Assembly (NCBI GenBank): GCA_025766275.1
Contig: JAFKAC010000006.1
Location: 1,736,001-1,800,000 of the forward strand
DNA from: Lactarius indigo
Lineage: Eukaryota; Basidiomycota; Agaricomycetes; Russulales; Russulaceae
DNA length: 64,000 bases
Direction of reading: 5' to 3'
Shown here: positions 1 through 10,315 of the stretch, piece by piece
Numbering within the stretch: position 1 is the stretch's first letter
Layout of the letters: the number at the start of each line of letters is the position of its first letter
Translations under genes and position numbers: made by a program
The notes under the pieces: model-generated
Seen by the model: only the letters and a program-made list of their open reading frames with translations
What the model was told of the DNA's origin: nothing
Databases searched by the model: none

Positions 1-2512
1 GTAGTGGGGAAGTAGGCATGAGAGTGGTAATGGAACGAAGGAAGAGGGGATGACTGTCCTCTGTTCGGGCGACCCCTACTTTATCTCTTTTACCGTGGGT
101 CTGCGCTTCCTGATACAGACGGAGTGCTTCCGGTGCAAAGACGTCGTCTTTATTGACCCACTGATTCTCCGAGTCTGGGTATCCCTTCCATTTGACCAGA
201 TATTGAAGGCGTCTTCCCCTGCCGAAATGCCGAGCGTCCAGAATGGCCTCGACTTCGTACTCTTCTTCCCCATCTATCAGTTCTGGTGGGGGTCGTGTGA
301 AGTTTTCCCCGTGCAGGGAAGTTTGCTTGTATGGTGTGAGAAGATCGATGTGAAACACTGGGTGGATACTCCACTGCGTGGGAAGTTCCAATCGATAGTT
401 GTAAGGGGACATCACCTGTACCACCCGAAAGGGTCCGTGGCGTCGCGCCGCTAATTTTGCCGTAGGCTGATTGGTTCGGAGATGTTTGCCCTCAAGCCAC
501 ACAAGGTCGTTGATGCTAAACTTGGGCGTATCTTTGTTGCGCACCCATGCCTCTTGCGCCTTCTTTATAAGGCGTTGGGCGTTATCTCTGGCTTCTTTTA
601 GTTGTGTCAGCCGTGCTGTTGCAAGGGGAATGGGGGATGGCTTATCCGTCCAATCCGCTTGTGGATTATATCCCATCAGAAGTTGGAACGGCGATTCTTT
701 GGTATGCTCATGTGGCCAGTTATTGTGCGCGAATTCAGCAATTGGGAGATAGGATTCCCAGTTGTTTTGCCGCTCATTTACCCAGAATCGAAGGTACTGT
801 TCCAGCCACTGATTGGTTCGTTCAGACTGTCCATCAGTACGCGGATGATATGCCGTAGATATGTTCTGTTGGATTCCTAGAATACGGCATACTTCTCTGG
901 TGAATTTGGACGTGAAACGGGGGTCGCGGTCGCTTATTATCTTGCGTGGCAGTCCGAAGCGTTTGAACACTTGGGCGATGTACAGAGCCGCCGTTTCTTC
1001 TGCGGTGATCTCTTCTCGACATGGGATAAAGACGGAAGCTTTGCTACAGTCGTGGTCTGTGACAGTTAGTATGCTGTCGTACCCCTTGGAAACCGGGAGT
1101 TTGGTGATAAAGTCTACTGCCACCGTATGGAACGGCATGGCCTCTAGTATTGGTGTAATGGGATGCAGCGCGGCCCGTATGGGCCTTGTGTTGACCTTAT
1201 TTCTTTGGCATTCCGCGCAGCCTTGTACGTATTCATACACGTCCTTCCGGAGTCGCGGCCACCAGTAATGTCTCTCCAGGATGCGTTGTGTTCTCGCGAT
1301 TCCCGGGTGACCATGTATCGGTAAGTCGTGATGGTCGTGTATCAGTACGCGTTGAGTCGACGCCGGTCCTGTGATTACGAACCTGCCGTCTTTGTACCAT
1401 TCTCCTTGTATCTTCTTGAGGTGATAAGGGTCGACCCATAACTTGATCACTTCTTCGTCTTGCTGGTGGCGTGGTTGCAGTAAGTTTGGGTTCGCAATGA
1501 AGGTGCGCGCGGTGTTGAGGGTTCGCACGAAGACTTCGGGAGGCAAGACCACTACTTCGCTGTTGTCTTCGACTCCCTGGTTGTAATCCGGTCGTCTCGA
1601 CAATGCGTCTGCTCGTCCGTTGTTCTTCCCTTTAATGTGGTGAATTTTGAAGTCGTATTCAGAGAGTTCAAGTACTTCCCTGGCGACTCGTCTACTGATC
1701 TTCTGCGGAGATTTCCAGTATTGTAGGTTTAGGTGGTCTGAATAGATTTTGATTTTATGGGGGGCACCTGCGAGGAGTGGTCGCCAGTTTCGTAGGGCCT
1801 TGACTATCGCGAGTAGCTCTAGATCATAGATGTCGTAGTTTCTTTCGGCTTCAGAAAGCGTCGCCGAATAGTAACCTATGGGATGTCGCTTGCCGTCAGA
1901 TTTCTTTTGCAGTAGTACGGCTCCCACCGCATAGCCCGAAGCGTCTACTTCCAATTCGAACGGGTCCTGAAGGACGGGGTGTGCTAGCACTGGTTCCTCC
2001 GTTACGAGGCGTTTTAGGGTGTTGAATGCCTTTTCTTCTTCTTCTGTCCATCGCCATTCCTCGTCTTTCCGTGTTAGTTTAGTGAGCGGCTTGGCGTGAG
2101 TTGCAAAACCGCGGATAAAGAGTCTGTAAAAGTTGCAGAAGCCGAGGAAAGAACGGACGTCTTTAACCTTTGTTGGTGTTGGCCAGTCCTTGATGCCTTG
2201 AACTTTTACGGGGTCCATTCGGGTCACCCCCCTCTCAAGGATTACCCCCAGGTAATCCATCCGCGGTTGATGGAACAGGCACTTCTCGAGTTTAAAGTAG
2301 AGGTCGTGCTCCTCCGCCACGCGCAAGACATCGCGAACGGCAGCGACATGGGCTGTTAGATCGCGATCTACGTGAGTAGCGATACCAATATCGTCCATAT
2401 AAACACGTATGGTAGTGCCCAATCGCTCGTGCTTCGCTATGGTGTCGCGATAAATCTGGTTCATCATGGCTTGGAAGGTGGCGGGGGAGTTAGTGAGGCC
2501 GAAGAACATGAC
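1..2512 (-). pseudogene. pol: G1a pol, downstream segment (RT to C-terminal extension)
   Basis: Second part of the G1a polyprotein, separated from its first part by G2. On the minus strand it runs from the RT motif region ([12 protein letters not shown] just inside 2512), through YMDDIG (about 2395), RNase H (LEVDASGY, about 1950), the integrase HHCC zinc finger (about 1250-1350) and the DDE core with YHPRTDGQSE (about 830), to the chromodomain (LVKWKGYPDSENQW, about 180) and the first residues of the C-terminal extension at base 1. I see no frameshift or stop. The reading frame is damaged only by G2 and the window edge, so G1a was probably coding-competent when G2 inserted. Compare the intact G1b pol at 54114-58850. 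Confidence 0.93.
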
Positions 2513-3022
2513 TGTTACGCTCCACCGGCGTTAGTCCGACTTGGACTCGTGAGAGGCGTAATCGACTTAGCGAAAGCTAGGCGAATGGGGATCACGTGTC
2601 AACCCAACGCAGGCTGAACAGGGGCACACTGGCACACGCTGCAGCAAAAGAGTAAAGGAGAGTGTCCCTTGGTGAACACTGAGAGGAAGCACACTTAGTC
2701 AAAGACTAAGGCAGACAAGAGACGAATCAGAAGGTGGATTGAAGAAGACCAAGATGGGGGACTCTTGGTCTTCTGAGTCGACTACTTATACAGATACACG
2801 CGGGCTTTAAAGCGCCGCTGGAACAGTAGGTAACCAATAGCGTAACTAGCTCGAACCCTAGTACAGCTATCCTAGGAGTGAGTCATACATGAGTCACAAT
2901 CACATGCGAACTCCTGTGCTGACTGATATAGTGTAAAAGTCCATGACTAATATCAATACCGGACCGTAGTCATAACCGGTCATGAGTCGTGTGTAATGAG
3001 TCACCAAGTCCGTACCGTAACA
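2513..3022 (-). repeat. G2 3' LTR
   Basis: 510-bp long terminal repeat starting TGTTACG and ending CGTAACA on the plus strand. It matches 9806-10315 with no difference that I can see. The TSD ATGAC lies immediately outside (2508-2512). The polypurine tract for plus-strand DNA priming lies just inside, at 3023-3034. Confidence 0.96.
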
Positions 3023-3054
3023 TCACCCCCTTTTCAGGAGTGAGGCCCACCTCA

Positions 3055-6000
3055 CTAATCCGCCACCGATTCCTGCCTCATCCGTTCTGCTTCATCTTCC
3101 ATCCTTGCCAATATGTTAGCACGCTCCAGGCGATAAAGACTGTCCTTTTTGTCCGCCGTCACCATCTCCTTCTCCATTTGCAACTGCCGAATGCGCTTCT
3201 CCAGCTGGTCTTCCGCAAAGGCAAACTGTCGGAACCGGCGCAGTTCTTGCGTGAGGGTGACGTCCCCAATGCGCATAAGCAGCAAATCGGTGGGGTGTCG
3301 GTCGCGGAGCATGAAATACTCCTCGTGAGGGATGAACGCGCAGTTGTTCTTCGGGAGATGGGGGGTCGCGTAGAGGGGTTTCCCATAGAGGAAACCAGAC
3401 CCCGGAGCTAATCCGAGTACGAAGGGGTCTCCTCCTCGGATAACCTGTACGTGGGAAGCTTGTATCGTCGGTCCGTTGGGGAGTTTGATCGGGAACGGAA
3501 TGTAATCGGGTCCTCTATTGACCCGGAACCCTTCAGGGACGACGGCCCTGGTTGCTGGGTCTCGTTCGCCCATTGGTGTATAACGAGCCGCTTGTGCCAC
3601 GGCGACTCGTCCTCTGTGTAGAGGCCCCCCCGCTGCGTCGACGAGGTAGGGAGTGGCGGCTGGATCTTCAGCGTAGAATTCATGGTTAAGGAATGCGTGC
3701 CTGATGGGGTAGTGGTCTCTAAGCTCGTCCTCATCCTCATCCTCGTCCAGTACTCCCTCCGCTCCTTCATCATTCGGCGTCGGCAGGCGGCGATATGCAG
3801 TTGCTCCCGCTGCCACCGCGCTGCCGTTTCTTTCCATTCTTGCTCGTACTTCTGCATGGCGTTCGGTGGCTTCACCGCGCGGGACAGCTGCTTGAAGCCG
3901 AAACAACTCGTCTTCGGTGAGGAAGGCTTCGGGCTCACCGGTGTCGGGGTTTGTAAGGGCGTACATTGGCGGAGGTGCTGGTTGAGTTGTTGCTGGATCG
4001 TCGTCGACAATTCCCTGTACGGGCATAGGGAATCGTTGCAGTGTCTGGTGCAGTTCTTCGCTAGTGATAGGGCCGTCGTCCTCATGCTGCACGGAGGGAC
4101 GGCTTCCATCTGCAACTCTAATGGCTGCGGTGTTGTCGGTGGTGTCGGGGTCCACAAGCGTGGCGGAGGAGTCGTTGATGATGGTAGAGAGGAGGGCAAG
4201 CTGGTCATTGCGTCGAGTAGAGGACATGGGATGAATGGGAGTTGGGGACTTATCGCGACAAAAGGTCATCCTTATATGCGTTTCTCGGTCGGGATTGGAA
4301 TGTTTGAACTCCCGAACGGCTTCGTCGGCAAATACGTCATCCTTATCTATCCATTGATTGTCTGAGTCTGGATAGCCCTTCCATTTGACAAGGTACTGGA
4401 GCCGACGCCTTCTGCCGAATCGCCGAGAGTCTAGAATCTTCTCGACTTCGTATTCTTCTTCGTTATCAACCAAATCAGGTGGTGGGCGCTGATAGTTTGG
4501 TCCGTGCGTGGGTGTTTCGCGATACGGTGTGAGAAGATCTATGTGGAAGACATCATGGATGCTCCACTGCGTGGGAAGTTCGAGGCGATAGTTGACAGGG
4601 GACATCACCTGGATGACCTTAAATGGTCCGTGTCGCTTAGCCGCTAGTTTTGCGGTTGGTTGATGGGTGCGTAAGTGGCGTCCTTCTAGCCATACAAGAT
4701 CTCCTTCTTTGAACTTGGGCGTATCTTTGTGTTTGACCCATGACTTTTGCGCCCGGAACATGCAGGAGAAAGCGCGCTGTCGCGCTTGCTTGAATTGGTC
4801 TAGTCTTAACGACACTTGTGGGATAGGGGAAGGCCTATCGGTCCAATCAGCGCGAGGGTTGAATCCCGATAAGAGAAAGAAGGGGGACTCCCGTGTGGTT
4901 TCGTTAGGCCAATTGTTATGCGTGAATTCCGCCATAGGCAGATAGCGGACCCAGTCGTCTTGTCGCTCATTTACCCAGAAGCGGAGATATTGTTCTAGCC
5001 ACTGATTTGTTCGCTCCGATTGGCCGTCAGTTCTAGGGTGGTAGGCGGTTGAGATATTTTGGCTGATGCCAAGGATTTTACATATCTCTCGCATAAACTT
5101 GGATGCGAAGCGGGGGTCTCGGTCACTGATAACGCGCGAGGGGAGTCCGAATCGTGGGAAGACATGAGAGACGTACAGGGCAGCCGTTCCTTCGGCCGTT
5201 ATCTCTTCGTTACAAGGGATGAAAACAGCGGCTTTGGTGCAGTCGTGATCCGTCACTGTGAGAATAGAGTCGTAGCCGCGAGAGACGGGGAGTTTGGTAA
5301 TAAAATCCACTGCAATAGTCTCGAAAGGTAGGGCTTCCGGTTTAGGGTAGATAGGTTGTAGGGGCGCTCTGATTGGTCGGAGATTGACTTTGTGCCGCTG
5401 GCACTCCGCACAGCCTTTGACGTAGTCGGTAACGTCGTTCTTCATTTGCGGCCACCAGTAGTGTCGTTCGGTAAGTTGAAGAGTGCGTTTGATACCTGGA
5501 TGGCCATAGACGGGGGAGTCATGGTGAGCGGCAATAATGGTGCGTTTATCATGGATACCGCCGGTGACCACTCGGCGTCCATCCTTATACCATGTCCCTT
5601 CGATGTCTTTTAGCTTGTGAGCGTCAACCCAGGGTTTCAACTTAGCTGTATCTTGTTCATAGATGGGGTGTTCTGGCGTCATTTCCACTGGTAGGATCTC
5701 CGGTCTCCAGTGGGGATGTCGTGGTTCTTCCAACGTCGTGGCACGTGCAAAGACGCTTTCTGGTAACACGGTTACCCCTTCGTTGTCGTTTTCTCCTTGA
5801 TCGTAATCTGGTCGTCGTGATAATGCGTCGGCGCGTCCGTTAGAAGTCCCCTTAATGTGATGAATCTCAAAGTCGTATTCTGAGAGTTCGAGTACTTCCC
5901 TAGCTACGCGTCGGCTAATCTTCTGGGGTGACTTCCAGTATTGCAGGTTGAGGTGATCGGAGAATACTTTAATTTTGTGAGGGGAACCTGCCAGAAGGGG

Positions 6001-7857
6001 CCTCCAGTGGCGGAAGGCCTTGACGATTGCCAAAAGTTCAAGGTCGTAAATGTCGTAGTTTCGCTCGGCTTCATTGAGAGTGGATGAGTAGTAGCCGATG
6101 GGGTGTCGTTTGCCGTCTGCTTTGCGTTGTAGGAGAACGGCTCCGGTCGCAAATCCTGATGCGTCGACCTCTAGTTCGAATTGCTGGGTGAGATCCGGGT
6201 GTGCGAGGACAGGTTCGCTAGTGACAAGGGTTTTGAGGTCTTGGAACGCTTTTTCTTCTTCGATTCCCCAATGCCACTCAGTGTCCTTTCGTGTAAGTTT
6301 GTTAAGAGGTCGTGCTTTGGTTGCGAATCCTCGTATGAAGGGTCGGTAAAAATTGCAAAAACCCAGGAAAGAGCGGACGTCCTTAACTTTGGTTGGCGTA
6401 GGCCAGTCTTTGATGCCCGAAATTTTGACGGGGTCCATGCGCGTCACCCCCTTTTCAAGGATTACCCCCAGGTAATCCATACGCGGGGAGTGGAAGAGGC
6501 ATTTTTCAAGTTTGTAATATAAATCGTGTTCCGCGGATACGCGGAGAACGTCTTTCACGGCCTCAATGTGATCTGACAAAGAGTGAGTAAGACCCGTAGC
6601 GATGCCGATGTCGTCCATGTAAACCCGAATAACGGTGCCGCGTTTTTCGTGTTTTGCGATGATGTCCCTGAAGATGAAGTTCATCATAGTCTGGAACGTT
6701 GCCGGAGAATTGGTCAAGCCGAAAAACATCACCGTTGGTTCGAATAGTCCGTATCGCGTTTTAAACGCCGCTTTTTCCTCGTCCCCCTCTTTGATGCGTA
6801 TGTTGTTGTATCCCCATCGTACGTCGAGCTTGGTATAAATGTGGGCGTTACTGAGGTCAGTGATAAGGTCCGAGATGAGGGGAAGTGGGTATTGATTGCG
6901 GATAGTAACGGCGTTGATTTTTCTGTAGTCCTGTACGGGTCGCAACTTACCGTCCTTCTTCTTAATGAAAAAGAAGGACGAGGCGTATGGGGATTTAGAG
7001 GGTCGTATGTATCCCTTTTTTAATTGTTCATCAATCCATTCGCGCAGTTTCTTGTCTTCTTCTTGAGTCATGGGGTATATTTTGCAGTCGATAGCATCTG
7101 CTGTTCCCGGTTTAAATTCGATGGCATGATCCCAGGGCCTGCTGGGTGGAAACCTGTCCGATGCTTCTTCACTGAAGAGACGTTCGAATTCGCGATATTC
7201 GGGGGGTAACTCAGCTTTAGTAATGTATTGCTGAGCAGCAATGGCGAGGTCAGTGGCGGTGGCTCTAATTTGACACACCTCCTCAAATTGTTGTCGTTGT
7301 TCGTCTGTGATGACGCAAGAGTGTACAATTTCATAGTTGTCATCTTGAGAGGTGGCCATCGCAATCGTTGTCGTTTTGATGTAAGGATTAGTCGAGCGGA
7401 TAATGATAGGGAGCATATCTTCGTGGATGGCGGCTTGTGACCATTTGATGTGCGGGTCGTAAGTGGCGAGCCAGGGGTATCCTAGTACGATATCTTCGTT
7501 ACCAATGTCGGTGATAAGGAAGCGTATTTCCTTGTGAATTCCTTTAGTTTGGACATCAACGTCGGTATAATGAGTAATACGCCCCGACTTATTTTCAGTG
7601 TTGTCAATGTTCCATATTTTCTTTGGGACATCGAGTAGTTTGGTCCCAAGTCCCATCCTTTTTGCGAATGATGGTTTCATGAAGCAGTGGGTTGCTCCTG
7701 AATCCACTAAAGCGCGTATGTCGGCCATTGCGTAACTGGTGCGAATCGATACTGGAACTCTCATAGAACGATAGCGAGTCATGATTACACTGTTACAATT
7801 AACTGCCCTCACCCAGGCCGATGGGTTCAGGCGTCCTGAAAACCCTCCTTCTTCCAC
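3055..7857 (-). CDS. pol: G2 Pol polyprotein (PR-RT-RH-IN-chromodomain plus C-terminal extension)
   Basis: 1600-residue open frame. Order: aspartic protease (VDSGATHCF near residue 51), RT (IKKKDGKLRPVQDYRKIN; catalytic YMDD near 412), RNase H (LEVDASGFATGAVLLQ), integrase HHCC finger (HHDSPVYGHPG ... CAECQRHK), DDE core (DFITKLP, ISDRDPRF, YHPRTDGQSERTN), GPF module (KRHGPFKVIQVMSPVNY), chromodomain (YEVEKILDSRR ... YLVKWKGYPDSDNQW, about 1136-1182). About 400 further residues follow, acidic then coiled-coil, with a block shared with G1/G3 (RVNRGPDYIPFPI ... ASHVQVIRGGDP). The listed start is the upstream limit of the open frame. The product is probably made by -1 frameshifting from gag at GGGTTTT (7839-7845) in the 31-bp overlap. 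All catalytic motifs are present. Confidence 0.96.
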   Translation of the reverse strand: MEEGGFSGRLNPSAWVRAVNCNSVIMTRYRSMRVPVSIRTSYAMADIRALVDSGATHCFMKPSFAKRMGLGTKLLDVPKKIWNIDNTENKSGRITHYTDVDVQTKGIHKEIRFLITDIGNEDIVLGYPWLATYDPHIKWSQAAIHEDMLPIIIRSTNPYIKTTTIAMATSQDDNYEIVHSCVITDEQRQQFEEVCQIRATATDLAIAAQQYITKAELPPEYREFERLFSEEASDRFPPSRPWDHAIEFKPGTADAIDCKIYPMTQEEDKKLREWIDEQLKKGYIRPSKSPYASSFFFIKKKDGKLRPVQDYRKINAVTIRNQYPLPLISDLITDLSNAHIYTKLDVRWGYNNIRIKEGDEEKAAFKTRYGLFEPTVMFFGLTNSPATFQTMMNFIFRDIIAKHEKRGTVIRVYMDDIGIATGLTHSLSDHIEAVKDVLRVSAEHDLYYKLEKCLFHSPRMDYLGVILEKGVTRMDPVKISGIKDWPTPTKVKDVRSFLGFCNFYRPFIRGFATKARPLNKLTRKDTEWHWGIEEEKAFQDLKTLVTSEPVLAHPDLTQQFELEVDASGFATGAVLLQRKADGKRHPIGYYSSTLNEAERNYDIYDLELLAIVKAFRHWRPLLAGSPHKIKVFSDHLNLQYWKSPQKISRRVAREVLELSEYDFEIHHIKGTSNGRADALSRRPDYDQGENDNEGVTVLPESVFARATTLEEPRHPHWRPEILPVEMTPEHPIYEQDTAKLKPWVDAHKLKDIEGTWYKDGRRVVTGGIHDKRTIIAAHHDSPVYGHPGIKRTLQLTERHYWWPQMKNDVTDYVKGCAECQRHKVNLRPIRAPLQPIYPKPEALPFETIAVDFITKLPVSRGYDSILTVTDHDCTKAAVFIPCNEEITAEGTAALYVSHVFPRFGLPSRVISDRDPRFASKFMREICKILGISQNISTAYHPRTDGQSERTNQWLEQYLRFWVNERQDDWVRYLPMAEFTHNNWPNETTRESPFFLLSGFNPRADWTDRPSPIPQVSLRLDQFKQARQRAFSCMFRAQKSWVKHKDTPKFKEGDLVWLEGRHLRTHQPTAKLAAKRHGPFKVIQVMSPVNYRLELPTQWSIHDVFHIDLLTPYRETPTHGPNYQRPPPDLVDNEEEYEVEKILDSRRFGRRRRLQYLVKWKGYPDSDNQWIDKDDVFADEAVREFKHSNPDRETHIRMTFCRDKSPTPIHPMSSTRRNDQLALLSTIINDSSATLVDPDTTDNTAAIRVADGSRPSVQHEDDGPITSEELHQTLQRFPMPVQGIVDDDPATTQPAPPPMYALTNPDTGEPEAFLTEDELFRLQAAVPRGEATERHAEVRARMERNGSAVAAGATAYRRLPTPNDEGAEGVLDEDEDEDELRDHYPIRHAFLNHEFYAEDPAATPYLVDAAGGPLHRGRVAVAQAARYTPMGERDPATRAVVPEGFRVNRGPDYIPFPIKLPNGPTIQASHVQVIRGGDPFVLGLAPGSGFLYGKPLYATPHLPKNNCAFIPHEEYFMLRDRHPTDLLLMRIGDVTLTQELRRFRQFAFAEDQLEKRIRQLQMEKEMVTADKKDSLYRLERANILARMEDEAERMRQESVAD
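3408..4208 (-). CDS. ORFX: overlapping frame inside the G2 pol 3' end
   Basis: 266-codon ATG-started frame lying wholly inside pol in another phase. It is Ser/Thr/Pro-rich, then holds an amphipathic basic/acidic stretch (KYEQEWKETAARWQREQL followed by ERREYW) and ends with a GSGSIEDPITF block. The same frame in G1b (54524-55240) and G3 (49853-50569) carries EYELEGWKRVAAAWQKEQL, ERRQRW and GSGRTDDPITF. In this stretch the alternative frame is more alike between the diverged families than the pol frame is. No promoter, splice site or other route of expression is visible. It could be a conserved shadow, so treat it as a candidate gene only. Confidence 0.4.
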   Translation of the reverse strand: MTSLPSSLPSSTTPPPRLWTPTPPTTPQPLELQMEAVPPCSMRTTALSLAKNCTRHCNDSLCPYRELSTTIQQQLNQHLRQCTPLQTPTPVSPKPSSPKTSCFGFKQLSRAVKPPNAMQKYEQEWKETAARWQREQLHIAACRRRMMKERREYWTRMRMRTSLETTTPSGTHSLTMNSTLKIQPPLPTSSTQRGGLYTEDESPWHKRLVIHQWANETQQPGPSSLKGSGSIEDPITFRSRSNSPTDRRYKLPTYRLSEEETPSYSD

Positions 7858-9818
7858 AATTGTTGGAGGATAATGTCTTTTACGTCGTCTGATTCTCCTG
7901 CCACTCCGTTAAGCCAATCGCTGGCACGCTGTTGAGGGGGTACGTCTTGGACCGCCCTAGTAGCGACCTCGGGTTCTTGTTGATGATAGTCGGTGTCGAT
8001 ATACCGACTAGTCGATGCTTGGGGTTGGTATCCTTCGCGCGGTTGTCTGCAATCACGGGCCATGTGTCCGTCCTTTCTACAGTTATAACATGTGACTGGC
8101 CTTTGGTTACTACGTCCTCCTCCTCTTTGGAGGAATCCTCCTCTTGGTCGATATGGAGGGCGAGGGGCGAGTATGTCCTCAGCTCCCGCGAGTCTTCCTC
8201 GAATCCGGTCTGCGGAGGTGTCCATGGCGTTTGGATCTCGTAAATTTCTTGGTTGCCATGAACTCCTTGGTGGTCCCTGCCATTGTCGTTGTTGCCGTTG
8301 TTTTCCTTGTCCTTGCCCAGGGGGAACTCCCTTATTCAACACCGCTTTAAGGTGGAGATATTGCTGTTGACGAGTGGTGGCTGCTTCCTTCCACTCGCGG
8401 TAGTTACGGGGGTTGTCGAGAGTGTAGACCTTTTCATATAGGTCTTTTGGTAATCCGCTCGCGAATAGATCAAGCGTTTGCGGATCGTCGAGTCTGTACT
8501 GAGCGCGGCGTATTAACTGTTCGAATTGGGTGCAATACTCATCTAGATTGCCCCCGATCATCTTGACTCCTTTCTTGAGTTCGTATTGAGCTTGTTCCTG
8601 TTCCATTGTATTGCGGAAGCGCTGCATAAAGCTGCGCGTTACTTCGTTCCATAGCCCTTCACTAGTTCGGGGTATGCCGGCTTGTATCTGGCCGTTAAGC
8701 CAGGTGAGCATTGCCAATACCCATTCGCTAACGTTAACTCCTTTGATGTAAGACAGGAAAAGTAGGGCACGTCGATATGGAGTCGCCATGATGCCTTCAT
8801 CGGCATTCATGCCCCAGTAGACATGCCATTGGGTAAGAAACGCCTCCACCTTGGCGCGTTCTCCGTCGAATACTGTAGGTGCTTCGCCAGCTAATTTGTT
8901 ACTCGGAGGGACAATAGGACCTGCACCTGGTAATCCTACTCCCGGAGGTCCTCCTCCTGGTGGTCCTCCTGGAAATCCTCCAGGGAATCCCCCGAATCCG
9001 GGTCCTCGAGATGGGGGTCCTCCTCCTCCTCCTGGTAAACCGCTAGGGGGTCCTCCTCCTCCACTGGGAGGGTCAGCGACATCGGGCCCAATTGCACGAT
9101 GGATTGCTACATCGTCGTCAGTCATTCGGTGGCCGGTATAGGGATTAATGGGAGCTAGATTAGCTCTCGATTCTTCGGCGATGCGTCTTTGTTCTTCTAG
9201 GGCTATTTGATCCCTTGCTTCTGTGGTGAGCTGCAGCTCTTCATGTGTGATGGTGGCAGTTGCCATTGCGACTGCTGGGCTATGAACGTGAATTACTTCG
9301 GGTTCGGGTTGATGGATGGTAAGGGACTCAGTTCGTTGTATAATATGATTGCCAATTGCTCCTAGGCTGGCTTCCTCTGCTGGCGTTGTTCCCCTACTTG
9401 GCGACTGACTTTCAGACGCTTCTTCTCCGCTGATTCCTTCGTCTGTGTGTTCTTGCGCTTGCCCGTCAATGGGACCGTAGTCTGCGCGGCTATTAAGCTC
9501 TCGCGCGTCGATGTCGCAATTGTAGTTTCTTCCTGCTGGCCGTACGATGTCCCAACGATGATCTATAGGGTTCCAAGTAACCTCGACCCAACAGAGATGT
9601 TCGAAGTTAAACTCAACGGGTCGGAAACGGTTAGGACCGTTAAACTCTACGAAATATCCGGTGTCTTCTCCTCTGTTTCTCCACTGAGCTGCTCCTAGGA
9701 ATCTTGTGGGTACGTTGCGATCTCCTCGTCGTTCAATATGATAGGGACGGAAAGACGTCCACTGGTCTCTAGTCGAATACGCCACGATGAGGATCTTGGT
9801 CTTAATGTTACGCTCCAC
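7827..9818 (-). CDS. gag: G2 Gag (capsid-nucleocapsid)
   Basis: Open frame of about 660 residues encoding the structural protein that packages the element's RNA. N-terminal domain (TRDQWTSFRPY ... GYFVEFNGPNRFRPVEFNF), acidic linker, Gly/Pro-rich tract (about 250-310), retrotransposon-gag capsid helices (LTQWHVYWGMNADEG ... SYIKGVNVSEWV), then one CX2CX4HX4C zinc knuckle (CYNCRKDGHMARDC). There is no ATG upstream of MATATITHEE (ATG at 9264-9266, minus), yet the N-terminal domain before it is conserved in G1 and G3. I infer non-AUG initiation, probably at the GTG-GCG codons about 12 nt past the primer site; the coordinate given is an upstream in-frame GTG within the LTR. Ends TGA, overlapping pol in the -1 frame. 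Confidence 0.93.
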   Translation of the reverse strand: MERNIKTKILIVAYSTRDQWTSFRPYHIERRGDRNVPTRFLGAAQWRNRGEDTGYFVEFNGPNRFRPVEFNFEHLCWVEVTWNPIDHRWDIVRPAGRNYNCDIDARELNSRADYGPIDGQAQEHTDEGISGEEASESQSPSRGTTPAEEASLGAIGNHIIQRTESLTIHQPEPEVIHVHSPAVAMATATITHEELQLTTEARDQIALEEQRRIAEESRANLAPINPYTGHRMTDDDVAIHRAIGPDVADPPSGGGGPPSGLPGGGGGPPSRGPGFGGFPGGFPGGPPGGGPPGVGLPGAGPIVPPSNKLAGEAPTVFDGERAKVEAFLTQWHVYWGMNADEGIMATPYRRALLFLSYIKGVNVSEWVLAMLTWLNGQIQAGIPRTSEGLWNEVTRSFMQRFRNTMEQEQAQYELKKGVKMIGGNLDEYCTQFEQLIRRAQYRLDDPQTLDLFASGLPKDLYEKVYTLDNPRNYREWKEAATTRQQQYLHLKAVLNKGVPPGQGQGKQRQQRQWQGPPRSSWQPRNLRDPNAMDTSADRIRGRLAGAEDILAPRPPYRPRGGFLQRGGGRSNQRPVTCYNCRKDGHMARDCRQPREGYQPQASTSRYIDTDYHQQEPEVATRAVQDVPPQQRASDWLNGVAGESDDVKDIILQQLWKKEGFQDA
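7839..7845 (-). promoter_or_regulatory. G2 gag-pol -1 frameshift heptamer
   Basis: On the minus strand the heptamer is G-GGT-TTT in the gag phase, matching the X-XXY-YYZ rule for -1 slippage. Slipping there leads from gag (...KEGF) into pol (GGFSGRLNP). The same heptamer lies at the same place in G1a (11397-11403), G1b (58832-58838) and G3 (46246-46252). Confidence 0.75.
9793..9803 (-). promoter_or_regulatory. G2 primer-binding site (self-priming type)
   Basis: Two nucleotides past the 5' LTR the minus strand reads AAGACCAAGAT. Its exact complement, ATCTTGGTCTT, begins at 10048 inside the LTR, 30 nt downstream of a TATAAG box (10078-10083). This is the arrangement known from S. pombe Tf1, where the first 11 nt of the transcript prime reverse transcription. 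There is no tRNA-type TGG at the LTR boundary. Confidence 0.8.
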
Positions 9819-10315
9819 CGGCGTTAGTCCGACTTGGACTCGTGAGAGGCGTAATCGACTTAGCGAAAGCTAGGCGAATGGGGATCACGTGTCAACCCAA
9901 CGCAGGCTGAACAGGGGCACACTGGCACACGCTGCAGCAAAAGAGTAAAGGAGAGTGTCCCTTGGTGAACACTGAGAGGAAGCACACTTAGTCAAAGACT
10001 AAGGCAGACAAGAGACGAATCAGAAGGTGGATTGAAGAAGACCAAGATGGGGGACTCTTGGTCTTCTGAGTCGACTACTTATACAGATACACGCGGGCTT
10101 TAAAGCGCCGCTGGAACAGTAGGTAACCAATAGCGTAACTAGCTCGAACCCTAGTACAGCTATCCTAGGAGTGAGTCATACATGAGTCACAATCACATGC
10201 GAACTCCTGTGCTGACTGATATAGTGTAAAAGTCCATGACTAATATCAATACCGGACCGTAGTCATAACCGGTCATGAGTCGTGTGTAATGAGTCACCAA
10301 GTCCGTACCGTAACA
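9806..10315 (-). repeat. G2 5' LTR with promoter
   Basis: 510 bp, matching the 3' LTR base for base by eye. On the minus strand: TATAAG at 10083-10078, a palindromic pair of arms (GAAGACCAAGA / TCTTGGTCTTC), and a predicted transcript start at 10048 with ATCTTGGTCTT. The TSD ATGAC follows at 10316-10320. The leader from 10048 down to 9267 contains no ATG. Confidence 0.94.

Larger units (their letters stand above)
2513..10315 (-). mobile_element. Intact Ty3/gypsy chromovirus G2
   Basis: Complete 7.8 kb element on the minus strand: 510-bp LTRs at 2513-3022 (3') and 9806-10315 (5'), each TG...CA, flanked by the TSD ATGAC. The two LTRs read as identical, and both gag (7827-9818) and pol (3055-7857) are open. 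That points to very recent insertion and possible activity. A polypurine tract (minus strand AAAAGGGGGTGA, 3023-3034) abuts the 3' LTR. Domain order protease, RT, RNase H, integrase, chromodomain places it in Metaviridae, chromovirus branch. It is a different family from G1 and G3: the LTR sequence differs, and the proteins are related but clearly diverged. Confidence 0.97.

Noticed and set aside
834..1439. Many 60-140 codon frames opposite pol and gag across the window
   Set aside because: They are antisense or out-of-phase shadows of the retrotransposon genes; only ORFX showed family-level conservation.
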